A stretch of 64,000 nt of DNA, taken from positions 1 to 64,000 of the forward strand of contig NZ_VATK01000010.1 in NCBI RefSeq assembly GCF_006546985.1, read 5' to 3'. Every line of letters starts with the position of its first letter. The stretch's first letter is position 1. The notes under the pieces were generated by a model, which had not been told where the DNA came from, did not search any database, and saw only the letters and a program-made list of their open reading frames with translations. Origin of the DNA: Bacillus sp. 03113 (GTDB taxonomy: Bacteria; Bacillota; Bacilli; Bacillales; Cytobacillaceae). Both the position numbers and the translations under genes were made by a program. Positions 17,367 through 25,570 of the stretch are shown piece after piece.

Positions 17367-18140
17367 TTAGGAGACAGTCTCCGCTTTTTTCTTTTCTAGT
17401 TTATACGATATCCAGAGGTAAATGGCAAGTCCACCTAAGGTAATCCAAGGACTTATGATCAGTTGTGTTTTGTATTTCAATGGTGTCAGGTTTAATAAGT
17501 AATCTGGCAATGTTAACAATACTACTATTATGATTAAGATCCATGTTTTTGCCCAAAAAGAAATCCCTATAATAAATAGTGCTGTAATAACTCCGATAAT
17601 TAAGCTACCAGTATTGCCAAAATATATGATAGGAGTTTCTATAACTCTATTTAAGTAGATTAAACTAACAAATAAAGCAATTGGAAGTAACATTACAGCA
17701 TATAATACCAATCCTTGTTTTTTGATAGATTGGTTCGCTGTAGAAATATATTTAAATCCAGTAAATATAGAAACAATAAAGATTACCCCAATAATAATAT
17801 GTCCTACGATTTCTAAAACCGAGTAAGAAAGGCTTCCTTCTAATAAATCTCGGAAAATTGTAAACGAAAATGACCCAAAGATTATAAGGGAAATATATTT
17901 TATCCATGTTCGATAGTCAATCGACATTTCATTAGAAACTATCTCCATATATTCCTTCGGTGATTTCCCGATAATTTTTTCAATCTGCTTGCCGCTTTTT
18001 TCCGCTTCGTATAAATGGACTTCCAGTTCCTCTACAATTTCTTCGATTTCATCCGAATTTTTCCCGCTAGAAAATAAATACAGTCTTAAATTTCCCAAAA
18101 ATTCCTTGCTTTTTTCGGAAAGACTTAACTCTTTACTCAA
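17367..18140 (-). CDS. HAAS-domain (DUF1700-like) membrane protein paired with PadR regulator
   Basis: A 257-residue protein. A short soluble N-terminal helical domain (about residues 1-65, EKSKEFLGNLRLYLFSSG then EIVEELEVHLYEAEKSGK) fits the HAAS/DUF1700 pattern. It is followed by about six membrane helices and a lysine-rich tail. Such genes typically follow a PadR regulator and may act as a membrane sensor or co-regulator. I choose TTG at 18140 (AAGGAG nine bases upstream), overlapping the padR stop by eight bases; an ATG at 18149 is too close to the ribosome site. Confidence 0.75.
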   Translation of the reverse strand: MSKELSLSEKSKEFLGNLRLYLFSSGKNSDEIEEIVEELEVHLYEAEKSGKQIEKIIGKSPKEYMEIVSNEMSIDYRTWIKYISLIIFGSFSFTIFRDLLEGSLSYSVLEIVGHIIIGVIFIVSIFTGFKYISTANQSIKKQGLVLYAVMLLPIALFVSLIYLNRVIETPIIYFGNTGSLIIGVITALFIIGISFWAKTWILIIIVVLLTLPDYLLNLTPLKYKTQLIISPWITLGGLAIYLWISYKLEKKKAETVS

Positions 18141-18492
18141 TTTTATCATCTCCTTTTGCTTGCTCTGTATCCGATACATCGTGTAAAACTCTGTTGACAT
18201 TGGACTGCAAATAATTCCAGCGCTCCATAAACAATTCCAATTCCTTCTCTCCCTTTTGTGTAAGTGAATAGTATTTCCTTCTTGGTCCCGCTGTAGATTT
18301 CTTCAATGTTGAAGTAACTAATTTTTCCTTTTGCATCCGCATTAACAATGGATATATAGTACCCTCACTAAAAGCCTGAAAACCATATCCCTCTAGCTTC
18401 TCAGCTAGCTCGTATCCATAAACTTCTCTATTCTTGATAATCGCTAGCAAACAGCCATCAAGGATTCCTTTTAGCATCTGTGTTGTCGACAA
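18133..18492 (-). CDS. PadR-family transcriptional regulator
   Basis: A 119-residue PadR protein: LKGILDGCLLAIIKNREVYG, the helix containing EGTIYPLLMRMQKE, the wing GPRRKYYSLTQKG and a C-terminal dimerisation helix (ELELFMERWNYLQSNVNRVL). The start is TTG at 18492 behind AGAGGTGAAAGGGAC; the upstream in-frame extension to 18633 crosses the promoter and is not used. Located in an operon with the HAAS membrane protein. Probably autoregulated through the CTTG-N5-CAAG repeats in its promoter. Confidence 0.88.
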   Translation of the reverse strand: MSTTQMLKGILDGCLLAIIKNREVYGYELAEKLEGYGFQAFSEGTIYPLLMRMQKEKLVTSTLKKSTAGPRRKYYSLTQKGEKELELFMERWNYLQSNVNRVLHDVSDTEQAKGDDKIE

Positions 18493-18515
18493 GTCCCTTT
18501 CACCTCTTTCAATAA

Positions 18516-18601
18516 CTTGCAATACAAGGGTTATAATGAAAACAATATCTTGCATTACATGATATACAATTAGTATAATGCTATTAGTCTTGTAATGCAA
18601 G
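18516..18601 (-). promoter_or_regulatory. padR promoter with three CTTG-N5-CAAG-like operator sites
   Basis: On the minus strand TTGCAT (18600-18595), a 17-base spacer and TATACT (18577-18572) form a sigma-A promoter. Dyads CTTGTAATGCAAG (18589-18601), CTTGCATTACATG (18549-18561) and CTTGCAATACAAG (18516-18528) cover the -35 box, the start region and the leader. The repeated geometry suggests PadR operators. Confidence 0.6.
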
Positions 18602-18638
18602 GTAAATAACCCTTGTATATATGCTTCTATCATAGGAT

Positions 18639-18875
18639 TTAGGTAGAAGTTGATTTCAAAATGAATTCTTTTTGATTGATATCATTTAACCTACCATATC
18701 CACGAATATTGGTTTTATAGAATTTTTTACCGATAACCAAAGCAAATAAGATTGAACCAATTAAATAACTTGAATGAGAGTTAAAATATTCATCATAATG
18801 TACCTTCTTACTTGAATCGTTATAAATTGAAATTTGTTTGAATATACTTATTTTCCTGCTACCCTTTTTGCACTA
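18639..18875 (-). pseudogene. Possible gene remnant without start codon
   Basis: A minus-strand frame stays open for about 78 codons, ends TAA at 18639, and includes YFNSHSSYLIGSILFALVIG and KFYKTNIRGYGRLNDINQKE. It shows one membrane-like segment and a plausible soluble tail, but no usable start codon or ribosome site. I do not recognise the family. It may be the back half of a lost gene, or chance. Confidence 0.3.
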
Positions 18876-18993
18876 ACCTGACCTAACGCTTAATACCAAT
18901 TATTTCAAATCCGAGTGATCCACTCAATCTTTTTTCTCCAAAAAAGGAGCTTACCTTATTACGGATAAGAAAACGTTACATTAAACAGGATCC

Positions 18994-19071
18994 TTATTTT
19001 GTAAATAGCCAAATTACAAATAGAACAATAGCAATTACAGCCCAAATAATGGCTTGTCTAGATTTTTTCAA
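18994..19071 (-). CDS. 25-residue single-helix membrane peptide
   Basis: TTG at 19071, exactly eight bases after a strong GGGGAGG, opens a 25-codon frame encoding KKSRQAIIWAVIAIVLFVIW plus LFTK. It has a basic N-terminus, one perfect transmembrane helix and a lysine end. The ribosome site is among the best in the window, which is why I call it despite its size. The function is unknown; comparable peptides often modulate a membrane protein. Confidence 0.55.
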   Translation of the reverse strand: MKKSRQAIIWAVIAIVLFVIWLFTK

Positions 19072-19202
19072 TTAAAAAACCTCCCCTGAACATTTGAAAC
19101 CTTTTACCACTAACCTTGTTAGCTTAAGTACTATTCTTCAGAATTACACCAATAATAACATAAATATCCAGTATTGTTTGGAAGTCTTATTCCATTAAAT
19201 GG

Positions 19203-19258
19203 TCCTTAAAAGCAAAAAGAACGCAATCCTTACTACAGGCGCCCGATTCTTAAATATG
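19203..19258. repeat. Dispersed intergenic repeat, short copy
   Basis: Contains AAAAGCAAAAAGAACGCAAT and then GGCGCCCGATTCTTAAATAT. The second block recurs in similar form at 24924, 26296, 27015 and 33763, always in this orientation. Confidence 0.45.
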
Positions 19259-19379
19259 CTACTACATAATATGGTTGGAGTGTGAAGTAAGAGGAAAGAA
19301 CAAAAATTATTGATTAAGAGTGGATAAACACACATTGGAGGCGAGCTCAAACGTGTTAGAAACGATCTTCTCTCTCTTT

Positions 19380-19440
19380 GTTCAGAAGTTCTGTCTACTC
19401 ATTCAGCAGTTCTCATCGCTCTTTCAACAGTTCTCCATTA
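19380..19440. repeat. Three imperfect 21-bp tandem units
   Basis: Units begin TTCAGAAGTTCTG, TTCAGCAGTTCTC and TTCAACAGTTCTC, each 21 bases apart. They overlap the broken end of the GH32 fragment and may mark the point where the rest of that gene was lost. Confidence 0.5.
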
Positions 19441-19586
19441 GGATCATTTAATAGTCCAATGGTCGGTTGAATATGATAGATCATTCGCCAGATCGATTGG
19501 TCAACCTTTCTTTTTAATACAGATATATATTGGTCAGACCATCCAGCGTAAGGTTTATACCTTAATTCTAAAGCCCATTGCGTCAT
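19413..19586 (-). pseudogene. Sucrose-6-phosphate hydrolase (GH32) N-terminal fragment
   Basis: A 57-codon frame starts MTQWALELRYKPYAGWSDQY and reaches IYHIQPTIGLLNDPNGE. WMNDPNG/LLNDPNG is the catalytic nucleophile motif of GH32 sucrases (SacA, ScrB) and HIQP/HIMP precedes it in those enzymes. After the motif the frame turns into unrelated sequence and stops, so about 90% of the enzyme is gone. It lies next to a LacI-type regulator, a GH13 glucosidase and a sucrose-type PTS permease. I infer that the locus once had an ordinary sucrase. Confidence 0.65.
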
Positions 19587-19641
19587 AATATATCCATCTC
19601 ACCTTTTTTTGACCTCATTTTACAAAACACTTACAAAAAAA

Positions 19642-19656
19642 TGTAAAACGTTTTCT
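19642..19656 (-). promoter_or_regulatory. cre-like site upstream of the GH32 fragment
   Basis: GTAAAACGTTTTCT matches 11 of 14 positions of the CcpA site form TGAAAACGTTTTCA. It lies about 60 bases upstream of the fragment's start, where catabolite control would be expected. Confidence 0.4.
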
Positions 19657-19769
19657 TTTCAATTTCACTTATAATACAATGTTTTATTGGTTGGAAGAAT
19701 AAATTTTTATTAAACGTTTAACATTTATTCGAAAAATTTAATGTAAAAATAGGATAACGTAAGATTAAA

Positions 19770-19805
19770 AGTAACAAGCCAGAGCAACATTTCGCTCTGG
19801 CTTGT
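19770..19805 (-). terminator. Terminator of the LacI-type regulator gene
   Basis: ACAAGCCAGAGC (19774-19785) pairs with GCTCTGGCTTGT (19794-19805), 12 bp, followed on the minus strand by TACTTTTA. It is 15 bases past the regulator's stop. Confidence 0.7.
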
Positions 19806-19819
19806 ATTCGTTGACTCTA

Positions 19820-20797
19820 TTAACAGGTTTCTCCTCGATGCAATGAGACAGGAAGCGTGTAATTATTTTCAAATAAATGGTCCGGATGCTCAATTCTTTT
19901 AATAAGTATTTTAACTAATAGTTCCACACTTTCCTTAAGCGGAACTTTGACTGTTGTTAACTTTGGAAAATACTTGCGGATAAAGGTTGTTCCATCGTAA
20001 CCAACAATTTTCAATTCTTTTGGAATAGTGATTGCCAATTTCTCGGCTAAATTCATGACTTCTAAAGCAGTCAAGTCATCTGTAAAAATACCTTCTAATT
20101 GATTGTTTAGTAAGAAGTTTTTTATTTCCATTCTTTTTAGCAATTCACTTGTATGAGGTTCAAGTTTTAATACGTATGGAGTTAATCCACTTACTTCCAT
20201 TGTGTCGATAAAACTCGTCATTCGCTTCTTGGTAGGTGAGTTAGAGCGATTTAGTCCGGTAATCATTCCTATTCTTTTTGCCCCTGAGTGGATTAGCGCC
20301 TCGGTAGCAATTTTTCCTCCAGAGTAATTGTCACTCCCAACAATTGGAATTTCCTGAGCTAAATAGCGATCGAAGGAAACAATTGGCGCGTTAAGTAATT
20401 TATATTCTTCTAGTTCTGGATGAATAGCTGCTGAAATGACGCCGGCTACTTGATGAGCTTGCAACATTCGTAAATAATCGCGCTCTTTTTCAATATCATC
20501 AGCACTGCTACATAAAATCATTTTGTAACCGGCTTTGAATAAATCCCATTCGATATATTTAACAAGCTCACCTGCGAAGATATTACTGACATCCGGAAAA
20601 ATGACGCCGATTATTTTAGATGGCTTCCCTTGCAAACTGCGTGCCAAACTGTTCGGCTGATAATTTAGCTCCTTCATCGCCTCGTGTACTTTATTGATTG
20701 TTTTTTCGGATAACGAACCGTAATTATTAATGACTCTAGAAACTGTCGTAATAGAAACTCCGGCTCTTTCTGCAACATCTTTCAGTGTAACAACCAT
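19820..20797 (-). CDS. LacI-family sugar-operon repressor
   Basis: A 325-residue repressor. Residues 4-25 form the helix-turn-helix (LKDVAERAGVSITTVSRVIN), followed by the hinge NYQPNSLARSLQGK and a periplasmic-binding-like effector domain (IGVIFPDVSNIFAGELVKYI onward). It is close in type to ScrR sucrose repressors. It is divergent from the GH13/PTS operon, with AACGTTTGACA operator-like sequences in front of both genes, so I infer autoregulation and repression of the divergent operon until a sugar or sugar phosphate binds. Confidence 0.88.
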   Translation of the reverse strand: MVVTLKDVAERAGVSITTVSRVINNYGSLSEKTINKVHEAMKELNYQPNSLARSLQGKPSKIIGVIFPDVSNIFAGELVKYIEWDLFKAGYKMILCSSADDIEKERDYLRMLQAHQVAGVISAAIHPELEEYKLLNAPIVSFDRYLAQEIPIVGSDNYSGGKIATEALIHSGAKRIGMITGLNRSNSPTKKRMTSFIDTMEVSGLTPYVLKLEPHTSELLKRMEIKNFLLNNQLEGIFTDDLTALEVMNLAEKLAITIPKELKIVGYDGTTFIRKYFPKLTTVKVPLKESVELLVKILIKRIEHPDHLFENNYTLPVSLHRGETC

Positions 20798-20838
20798 TTT
20801 TATACCTTCTTTCGTCTCCTTCTATATTTTACCGAAAA

Positions 20839-20853
20839 GATAAGCGTTTGACA
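20839..20853. promoter_or_regulatory. LacI-type operator near the regulator's own start
   Basis: GATAAGCGTTTGACA is nearly identical to GATAAACGTTTGACA at the GH13 promoter 150 bases away. It lies 42 bases upstream of the regulator start, suggesting autoregulation or looping between the two sites. Confidence 0.6.
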
Positions 20854-20986
20854 ATTTATGTTTGTTTTTGTGGACGTTGTAGTATTACCCTTCAATCGTC
20901 AATACATAATGACAATCGAATATCAATTTAAAACGTCTATAAATAGCTATTTAAATAAAATTTGTTTTTATTTTAATAAATATTTT

Positions 20987-21023
20987 GATAAACGTTTGAC
21001 AATTTTTGAAAGGTCAGTATAAT
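20987..21023 (+). promoter_or_regulatory. Promoter of the GH13/PTS operon with overlapping LacI-type operator
   Basis: TTGACA (20996-21001), a 16-base spacer and TATAAT (21018-21023) form a strong sigma-A promoter. The operator GATAAACGTTTGACA overlaps the -35 box, so repressor and polymerase would compete. Confidence 0.75.
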
Positions 21024-21069
21024 AGATATTACAATAAAGAAAGCGCATTCAAAATCAACGGAGGTTATC

Positions 21070-22731
21070 ATGGAAAAAATTTGGTGGCAGGGTGAAGTCG
21101 TTTATCAAATCTACCCAAAAAGTTTTTCAGACAGTAATAATGACGGAATTGGAGATTTAAAAGGGATTACTTCAAAGCTTGATTACTTAAAAGATTTAGG
21201 TATTACAATGCTTTGGATTTGTCCCATTTATCCCTCTCCAATGGATGACAATGGATATGATATTTCTGATTATTTTGGAGTAGCTCCTGAATTTGGTACA
21301 CTTCAAGATTTAGAAGAATTGATTGAAGAAGCGACAAAAAGCGGCATCAAAATCATCTTAGATCTTGTTGTCAATCATACAAGTGATGAACATGAATGGT
21401 TTAAAGATGTCTTAGCAAACCCGAATAGCAAATATAAAGACTACTATGTAATTAAGGAAGGAAAGACTGAACCAACAAACTGGCGCAGTGTCTTCGGTGG
21501 GAGTGTTTGGGAGAAACTTCCTGAACGAGATGAATATTACTTCCATTCATTTGGCAAGAAGCAGCCGGATTTAAATTGGGAGAATCCTGAATTAAAGCAA
21601 GAAATATACAACATGGTGAACTGGTGGTTAGATAAAGGGATTTCTGGTTTCCGTATTGATGCGATTACATTCATCAAGAAGGATTTAACTTGGACGAACC
21701 TGCCTGCTGATGGTGTGGATGGGTTATCTAAGGTAACAAAATCAGGACGAAACATGCCGGGGATCGACGTGTTTCTTAAAGAATTACAACGTGAGACCTT
21801 TGCCAAACATCAATGTGTGACGATTGCTGAAGCACCCGGTGTTGGTTATAACGAATTGAAGCAGTTTATTGGGGACGATGGATTCTTTGATATGATTTTC
21901 GACTTTACGTATGCCGATTTGGATGTGAAAAGCGGCAGTGAATGGTTTGTTCGATTACCTTGGACCTTCCGTGAATTAAACGACAAAATCATGGACTCAC
22001 AAGAAGCGATACAACGGTATGGTTGGGGGGCAAACTTCATTGAAAATCATGATCAACCCCGTTCAACGACAAAATATTTACAAAAAAAAGCGCGCAATAT
22101 TGATGCTGTAAAGACACTTGGTGCGATGTACTTCTTCTTGAAGGGAACTCCATTCATCTATCAAGGCCAAGAACTTGGCATGATTAATTTCACGCGTGAA
22201 AAAGCTTCGGATTTCAATGATCTCTCAAGCATCGATCAGTATCAACGTTCAATCAATGAGGGCTTAACACCGGAAGAATCGTTGCACATTGTTAACCTCC
22301 GTTCTCGTGACAATTCTCGCACACCATTTCCATGGTCGGCAGAAGAAAATGCAGGATTCTCGACTGCGCCGCCGTGGTTAAAAGTGACTGAAAGCTACAA
22401 TGAAATTAACGCTGCTGCTCAAGTCGGCGTGGATGGTTCAATCTATGAATTTTACAAAGAAATGATTGATTTCCGGCAAAACGGTAAGTATTCAGAGACG
22501 CTTGTATACGGAGATATCGCGCGCTTGCCTTTAGAAAGTGATGAAATGATCGCTTATAAACGGATGGGGCAAACAGAGACTATTTATGCGTACTTTAATT
22601 TTGGTAATGAGACTTTGAACCTATCGAACTCTAGAGCAAAAGAAATTATTTTTGAGACAGCTAAGGGAACAAAACTAGAAAACGGACAAATCCAGTTACC
22701 TGCAAATACAGGAATTTTAGTGAAATCGTAA
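21070..22731 (+). CDS. Intracellular GH13 alpha-glucosidase (sugar/sugar-phosphate hydrolase)
   Basis: A 553-residue cytoplasmic GH13 enzyme of the oligo-1,6-glucosidase/alpha-glucosidase type. Catalytic residues are D197 (GFRIDAI), E254 (TIAEAPG) and D328 (ENHDQPRS); VVNHTS is also present. The residue after the nucleophile is Ala, where enzymes specific for alpha-1,6 bonds carry Val. This suggests alpha-1,4- or sucrose-type substrates rather than isomaltose (family knowledge, not proof). It starts ATG behind CGGAGG and lies 14 bases before the PTS permease, so the substrate is probably what the PTS imports, perhaps phosphorylated. It could replace the lost GH32 sucrase. Confidence 0.85.
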   Translation: MEKIWWQGEVVYQIYPKSFSDSNNDGIGDLKGITSKLDYLKDLGITMLWICPIYPSPMDDNGYDISDYFGVAPEFGTLQDLEELIEEATKSGIKIILDLVVNHTSDEHEWFKDVLANPNSKYKDYYVIKEGKTEPTNWRSVFGGSVWEKLPERDEYYFHSFGKKQPDLNWENPELKQEIYNMVNWWLDKGISGFRIDAITFIKKDLTWTNLPADGVDGLSKVTKSGRNMPGIDVFLKELQRETFAKHQCVTIAEAPGVGYNELKQFIGDDGFFDMIFDFTYADLDVKSGSEWFVRLPWTFRELNDKIMDSQEAIQRYGWGANFIENHDQPRSTTKYLQKKARNIDAVKTLGAMYFFLKGTPFIYQGQELGMINFTREKASDFNDLSSIDQYQRSINEGLTPEESLHIVNLRSRDNSRTPFPWSAEENAGFSTAPPWLKVTESYNEINAAAQVGVDGSIYEFYKEMIDFRQNGKYSETLVYGDIARLPLESDEMIAYKRMGQTETIYAYFNFGNETLNLSNSRAKEIIFETAKGTKLENGQIQLPANTGILVKS

Positions 22732-22745
22732 AGGGGAGAAGACAA

Positions 22746-24707
22746 ATGGCAAAAGACAACCAGAATTTTGAAGCCGTTGCTAAACAAATCGTCGCACTTG
22801 TTGGAGATGACAACATCATTTCCGCAACTCATTGTCAAACACGTTTACGCTTTGTCGTAAAAGACCGTGAAAAAATTGATGACAAAAAACTCGAAAACGT
22901 CAACTTAGTTAAAGGTGTCTTCTTTAACGGCGGTCAATATCAAGTTATTATCGGAACAGGTTTGGTTCATGAAGTATATAAAGAAATAGAAAAAATCGGC
23001 ATCAAATCCGTATCCAAAGAAGAACAGAAAGCGTTTATCAAAGAAAATGAAACCGGTTTAAAGAAAGTGATGCGCATTTTATCTGAAATTTTTATTCCAA
23101 TCGTACCGGTAATTGCGGCAACCGGTTTATTTCTCGGGGTGAAAGGTGCGTTATTTAACGACAACGTTCTTGCTTTGTTTGGTGCAAAGAGCACAGATAT
23201 TCCTTTAGCTTTACAACAAGTAATATCTGTATTAACGGATACCGCGTTTGCTTTCCTGCCTGCATTAATTGTTTGGTCAACTTTCCGAGTATTCCACGGC
23301 ACTCCGGTCATTGGGATTGTTATTGGTTTAATGATGGTTTCTCCAATCCTACCAAACGCATATGCTGTTGCTGATCCAAAAAGTGGGGTCGAAGCACTTA
23401 AAGCATTTGGTTTTATCCCTATTGTGGGTAGTCAAGGTTCAGTCCTTTCGGCAATCGTCGCTGGGATCATTGGCGCGAAGTTAGAGCATTTCTTCCGTAA
23501 GATGATGCCGAATGTCTTAGATCAAATCCTTACACCATTTATGACGATGCTAACAACTTTCTTAATCATTATTTTAGGTGTAGGTCCAGTCTTACACTGG
23601 GTTGAGTTAGGTATGGTTGGTGGAATTAAAGCGTTGATTGATTTACCTCTTGGTATCGGTGGTTTTATCATTGGTGCAACTTATCCGCTAATGGTATTAA
23701 TCGGCATTCACCATACACTTGTTATGATTGAAACTTCTCTGCTAGCTAATACAGGATTTAACGCACTGATTACGCTTTGTGCCATGTACGGTTTTGCAAA
23801 CATGGGCAGCTGTCTGGCATTTACCCTCCGTGCAAAATCTGAAAAAGCGAAATCAACAGCAATCGGGGCAATGATGTCTCAATCATTTGGGGTATCGGAA
23901 CCAGTATTGTTCGGGGTATTAATTCGCTATAATCTGCGCCCGTTAATAATAGTACTGTTAAGCTCCGGTTTTGGAGCCGCATTATTGTCAATCTTTCACA
24001 TTCGTTCAAATAGCTATGGCTTAGCGGTTATCCCATCATACTTGATGTATATTTACTCAAGCCATCAATTAATTTTTTACGCGATCATTTCGGTGATTTC
24101 ATTCGTCCTTTGCTTTGTATTAACTTCTTTATTCGCCATTCCAAAAGAAATTCTAAAGAAAGACGAAAATGACGTAGAAGAAATCTTAGTTAAAAAACGG
24201 GAAACGGTTGAAGATGAAAATCTTTCTTTCCCGGTAAGCGGAAAAGTAATTGAGCTTGCTGATGTTGTCGACCCTGTCTTCTCCTCAGGAATGATGGGTA
24301 AAGGAACAGCTGTCATTCCAATTGAAGGAAATATCTACTCTCCAGCAGATGGAAAACTAAGTGTAGTCGCTGACACAGGTCATGCTTATGGACTTAAAAC
24401 AGAAAAAGGTGCTGAAGTTCTACTTCATATTGGAATTGATACAGTTTCTTTAGAAGGAAAAGGCTTTTCAACAAAGGTAACGGCTGGGCAAACAGTCAAA
24501 AAAGGCGATTTACTAGGCACCTTTGATATCGAAGCAATTAAAGGAGCCGGGTTGGATCATACTGTTATGATTATCGTAACCAATTCTCAAGAGTTTTCTG
24601 ATGTTGTGGCAGCGGATACTACCGAAGCAAAAGTTGGCGAATTGGCTTTGTTTGTCGAAAGAGAAAAGAAAGAATATAAGGAGATTGGTGAAACGGCTCT
24701 CAATTAA
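22746..24707 (+). CDS. PTS sugar permease, sucrose/beta-glucoside type, IIBCA
   Basis: A 653-residue single-chain PTS transporter. The IIB domain has phospho-Cys30 (ATHCQTRLRFVV). IIC has about ten helices (residues 105-470, e.g. IPVIAATGLFLGVKGALF and the substrate-side GIHHTLVMIE). A C-terminal IIA of the glucose type has active His561 (EVLLHIGIDTV). Having its own IIA means it does not need a separate IIA-Glc. The family imports sucrose, trehalose or beta-glucosides as 6-phosphates; sucrose is favoured by the ScrR-like regulator and GH32 remnant, but this is inference. ATG behind AGGGGAG. Confidence 0.88.
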   Translation: MAKDNQNFEAVAKQIVALVGDDNIISATHCQTRLRFVVKDREKIDDKKLENVNLVKGVFFNGGQYQVIIGTGLVHEVYKEIEKIGIKSVSKEEQKAFIKENETGLKKVMRILSEIFIPIVPVIAATGLFLGVKGALFNDNVLALFGAKSTDIPLALQQVISVLTDTAFAFLPALIVWSTFRVFHGTPVIGIVIGLMMVSPILPNAYAVADPKSGVEALKAFGFIPIVGSQGSVLSAIVAGIIGAKLEHFFRKMMPNVLDQILTPFMTMLTTFLIIILGVGPVLHWVELGMVGGIKALIDLPLGIGGFIIGATYPLMVLIGIHHTLVMIETSLLANTGFNALITLCAMYGFANMGSCLAFTLRAKSEKAKSTAIGAMMSQSFGVSEPVLFGVLIRYNLRPLIIVLLSSGFGAALLSIFHIRSNSYGLAVIPSYLMYIYSSHQLIFYAIISVISFVLCFVLTSLFAIPKEILKKDENDVEEILVKKRETVEDENLSFPVSGKVIELADVVDPVFSSGMMGKGTAVIPIEGNIYSPADGKLSVVADTGHAYGLKTEKGAEVLLHIGIDTVSLEGKGFSTKVTAGQTVKKGDLLGTFDIEAIKGAGLDHTVMIIVTNSQEFSDVVAADTTEAKVGELALFVEREKKEYKEIGETALN

Positions 24708-24723
24708 TAAGAATTAATTTGGC

Positions 24724-24761
24724 AAGTCAGGAGGCATAGATGCATTCTGACTTATTTTTTT
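24724..24761 (+). terminator. Terminator of the GH13/PTS operon
   Basis: AAGTCAG (24724-24730) pairs with CTGACTT (24747-24753), with further AATGCAT-type pairing inside, followed by ATTTTTTT. It is 17 bases past the PTS stop. Confidence 0.8.
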
Positions 24762-24989
24762 AAAACAATCGTCGGAATATGCTCTTAGATTCACTTTTTG
24801 TCCGCTTTGAGTTGCTGAAATACATCTGCTGATCCTTCATCATATTTTTTGTTGTATAGTATCCGTCAAAAAGGTAATACCCTATTCATTATGATAAAAA
24901 ATAGGCCCAATTCCTTGTTTGATGGCGCCCTTTTCCGGAAGATCGTTATGTATGGTATAGGTTAAACAGATATTCATGAAAAGCACCCT

Positions 24990-25358
24990 TTAATTTAATA
25001 AAGATTTTTTCCTATTGTAATTACTTTTTAAAAACACTAACCACCATATAAGTATATAAAAGTACCCAATTACCACATAAAAAGCCCACACAGAACCCTG
25101 TTGTAAATTAAAGAATAGATGTTCAACCTCGTTATGCCCAACTTCTCTTCCAATGCTATTTCTCAAGCCTAATAACATTATAGATACTACAAAAATAATA
25201 GCAAGCGCTGACAAAACCCTGTTTTGTTTTTTTAAAAGGCTATAGATACTTGCCCCTAAAGTAACAACAAAAATAAGTAATATATTGCCCAAACCAAAGA
25301 AGGAAATGTTTCCTAATGCATGTTTATCCCCCTTTTTATTGACAATACTCCTCAACAA
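24990..25358 (-). CDS. Small membrane protein, unknown
   Basis: A frame of up to 122 codons with three likely membrane helices (about residues 20-39, 46-64 and 88-109) and a basic C-terminal tail (KSNYNRKKSLLN). The start is uncertain: no ATG is in frame near the beginning, and the best ribosome-like sequences (GAGGAG, AAGGGGG) do not line up perfectly with a codon in this frame. I do not recognise the family. It may be real but poorly started, or slightly decayed. Confidence 0.45.
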   Translation of the reverse strand: MLRSIVNKKGDKHALGNISFFGLGNILLIFVVTLGASIYSLLKKQNRVLSALAIIFVVSIMLLGLRNSIGREVGHNEVEHLFFNLQQGSVWAFYVVIGYFYILIWWLVFLKSNYNRKKSLLN

Positions 25359-25570
25359 TGCTGCCCTATGATTAATAACAATTATTTCAAAATTTGTAAT
25401 CTAGCTCAATCCTTTATTTCATTACCAAAGACGCTTTCCTTGTTCTGGAAAAGCGCCCGTTGAATAACAAACATATAAAATAAATACAAAATAGTTCTCT
25501 AATTTCGTAAGAACAATTCTAATAATATATTTTTGCAACCACGTTCTTCTTTTTATTACTCACAGTAGTT

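Noticed and set aside
21070-22731. GH13 gene as trehalose-6-phosphate hydrolase (treA)
   Set aside because: The acid/base region reads TIAEAPG rather than the VGEM form of TreA, and the regulator is LacI/ScrR-like, not TreR.
24775-24890. Minus-strand open stretch ending KSIFRRLF
   Set aside because: About 40 codons open by chance next to a repeat copy; no start signal and no family pattern.
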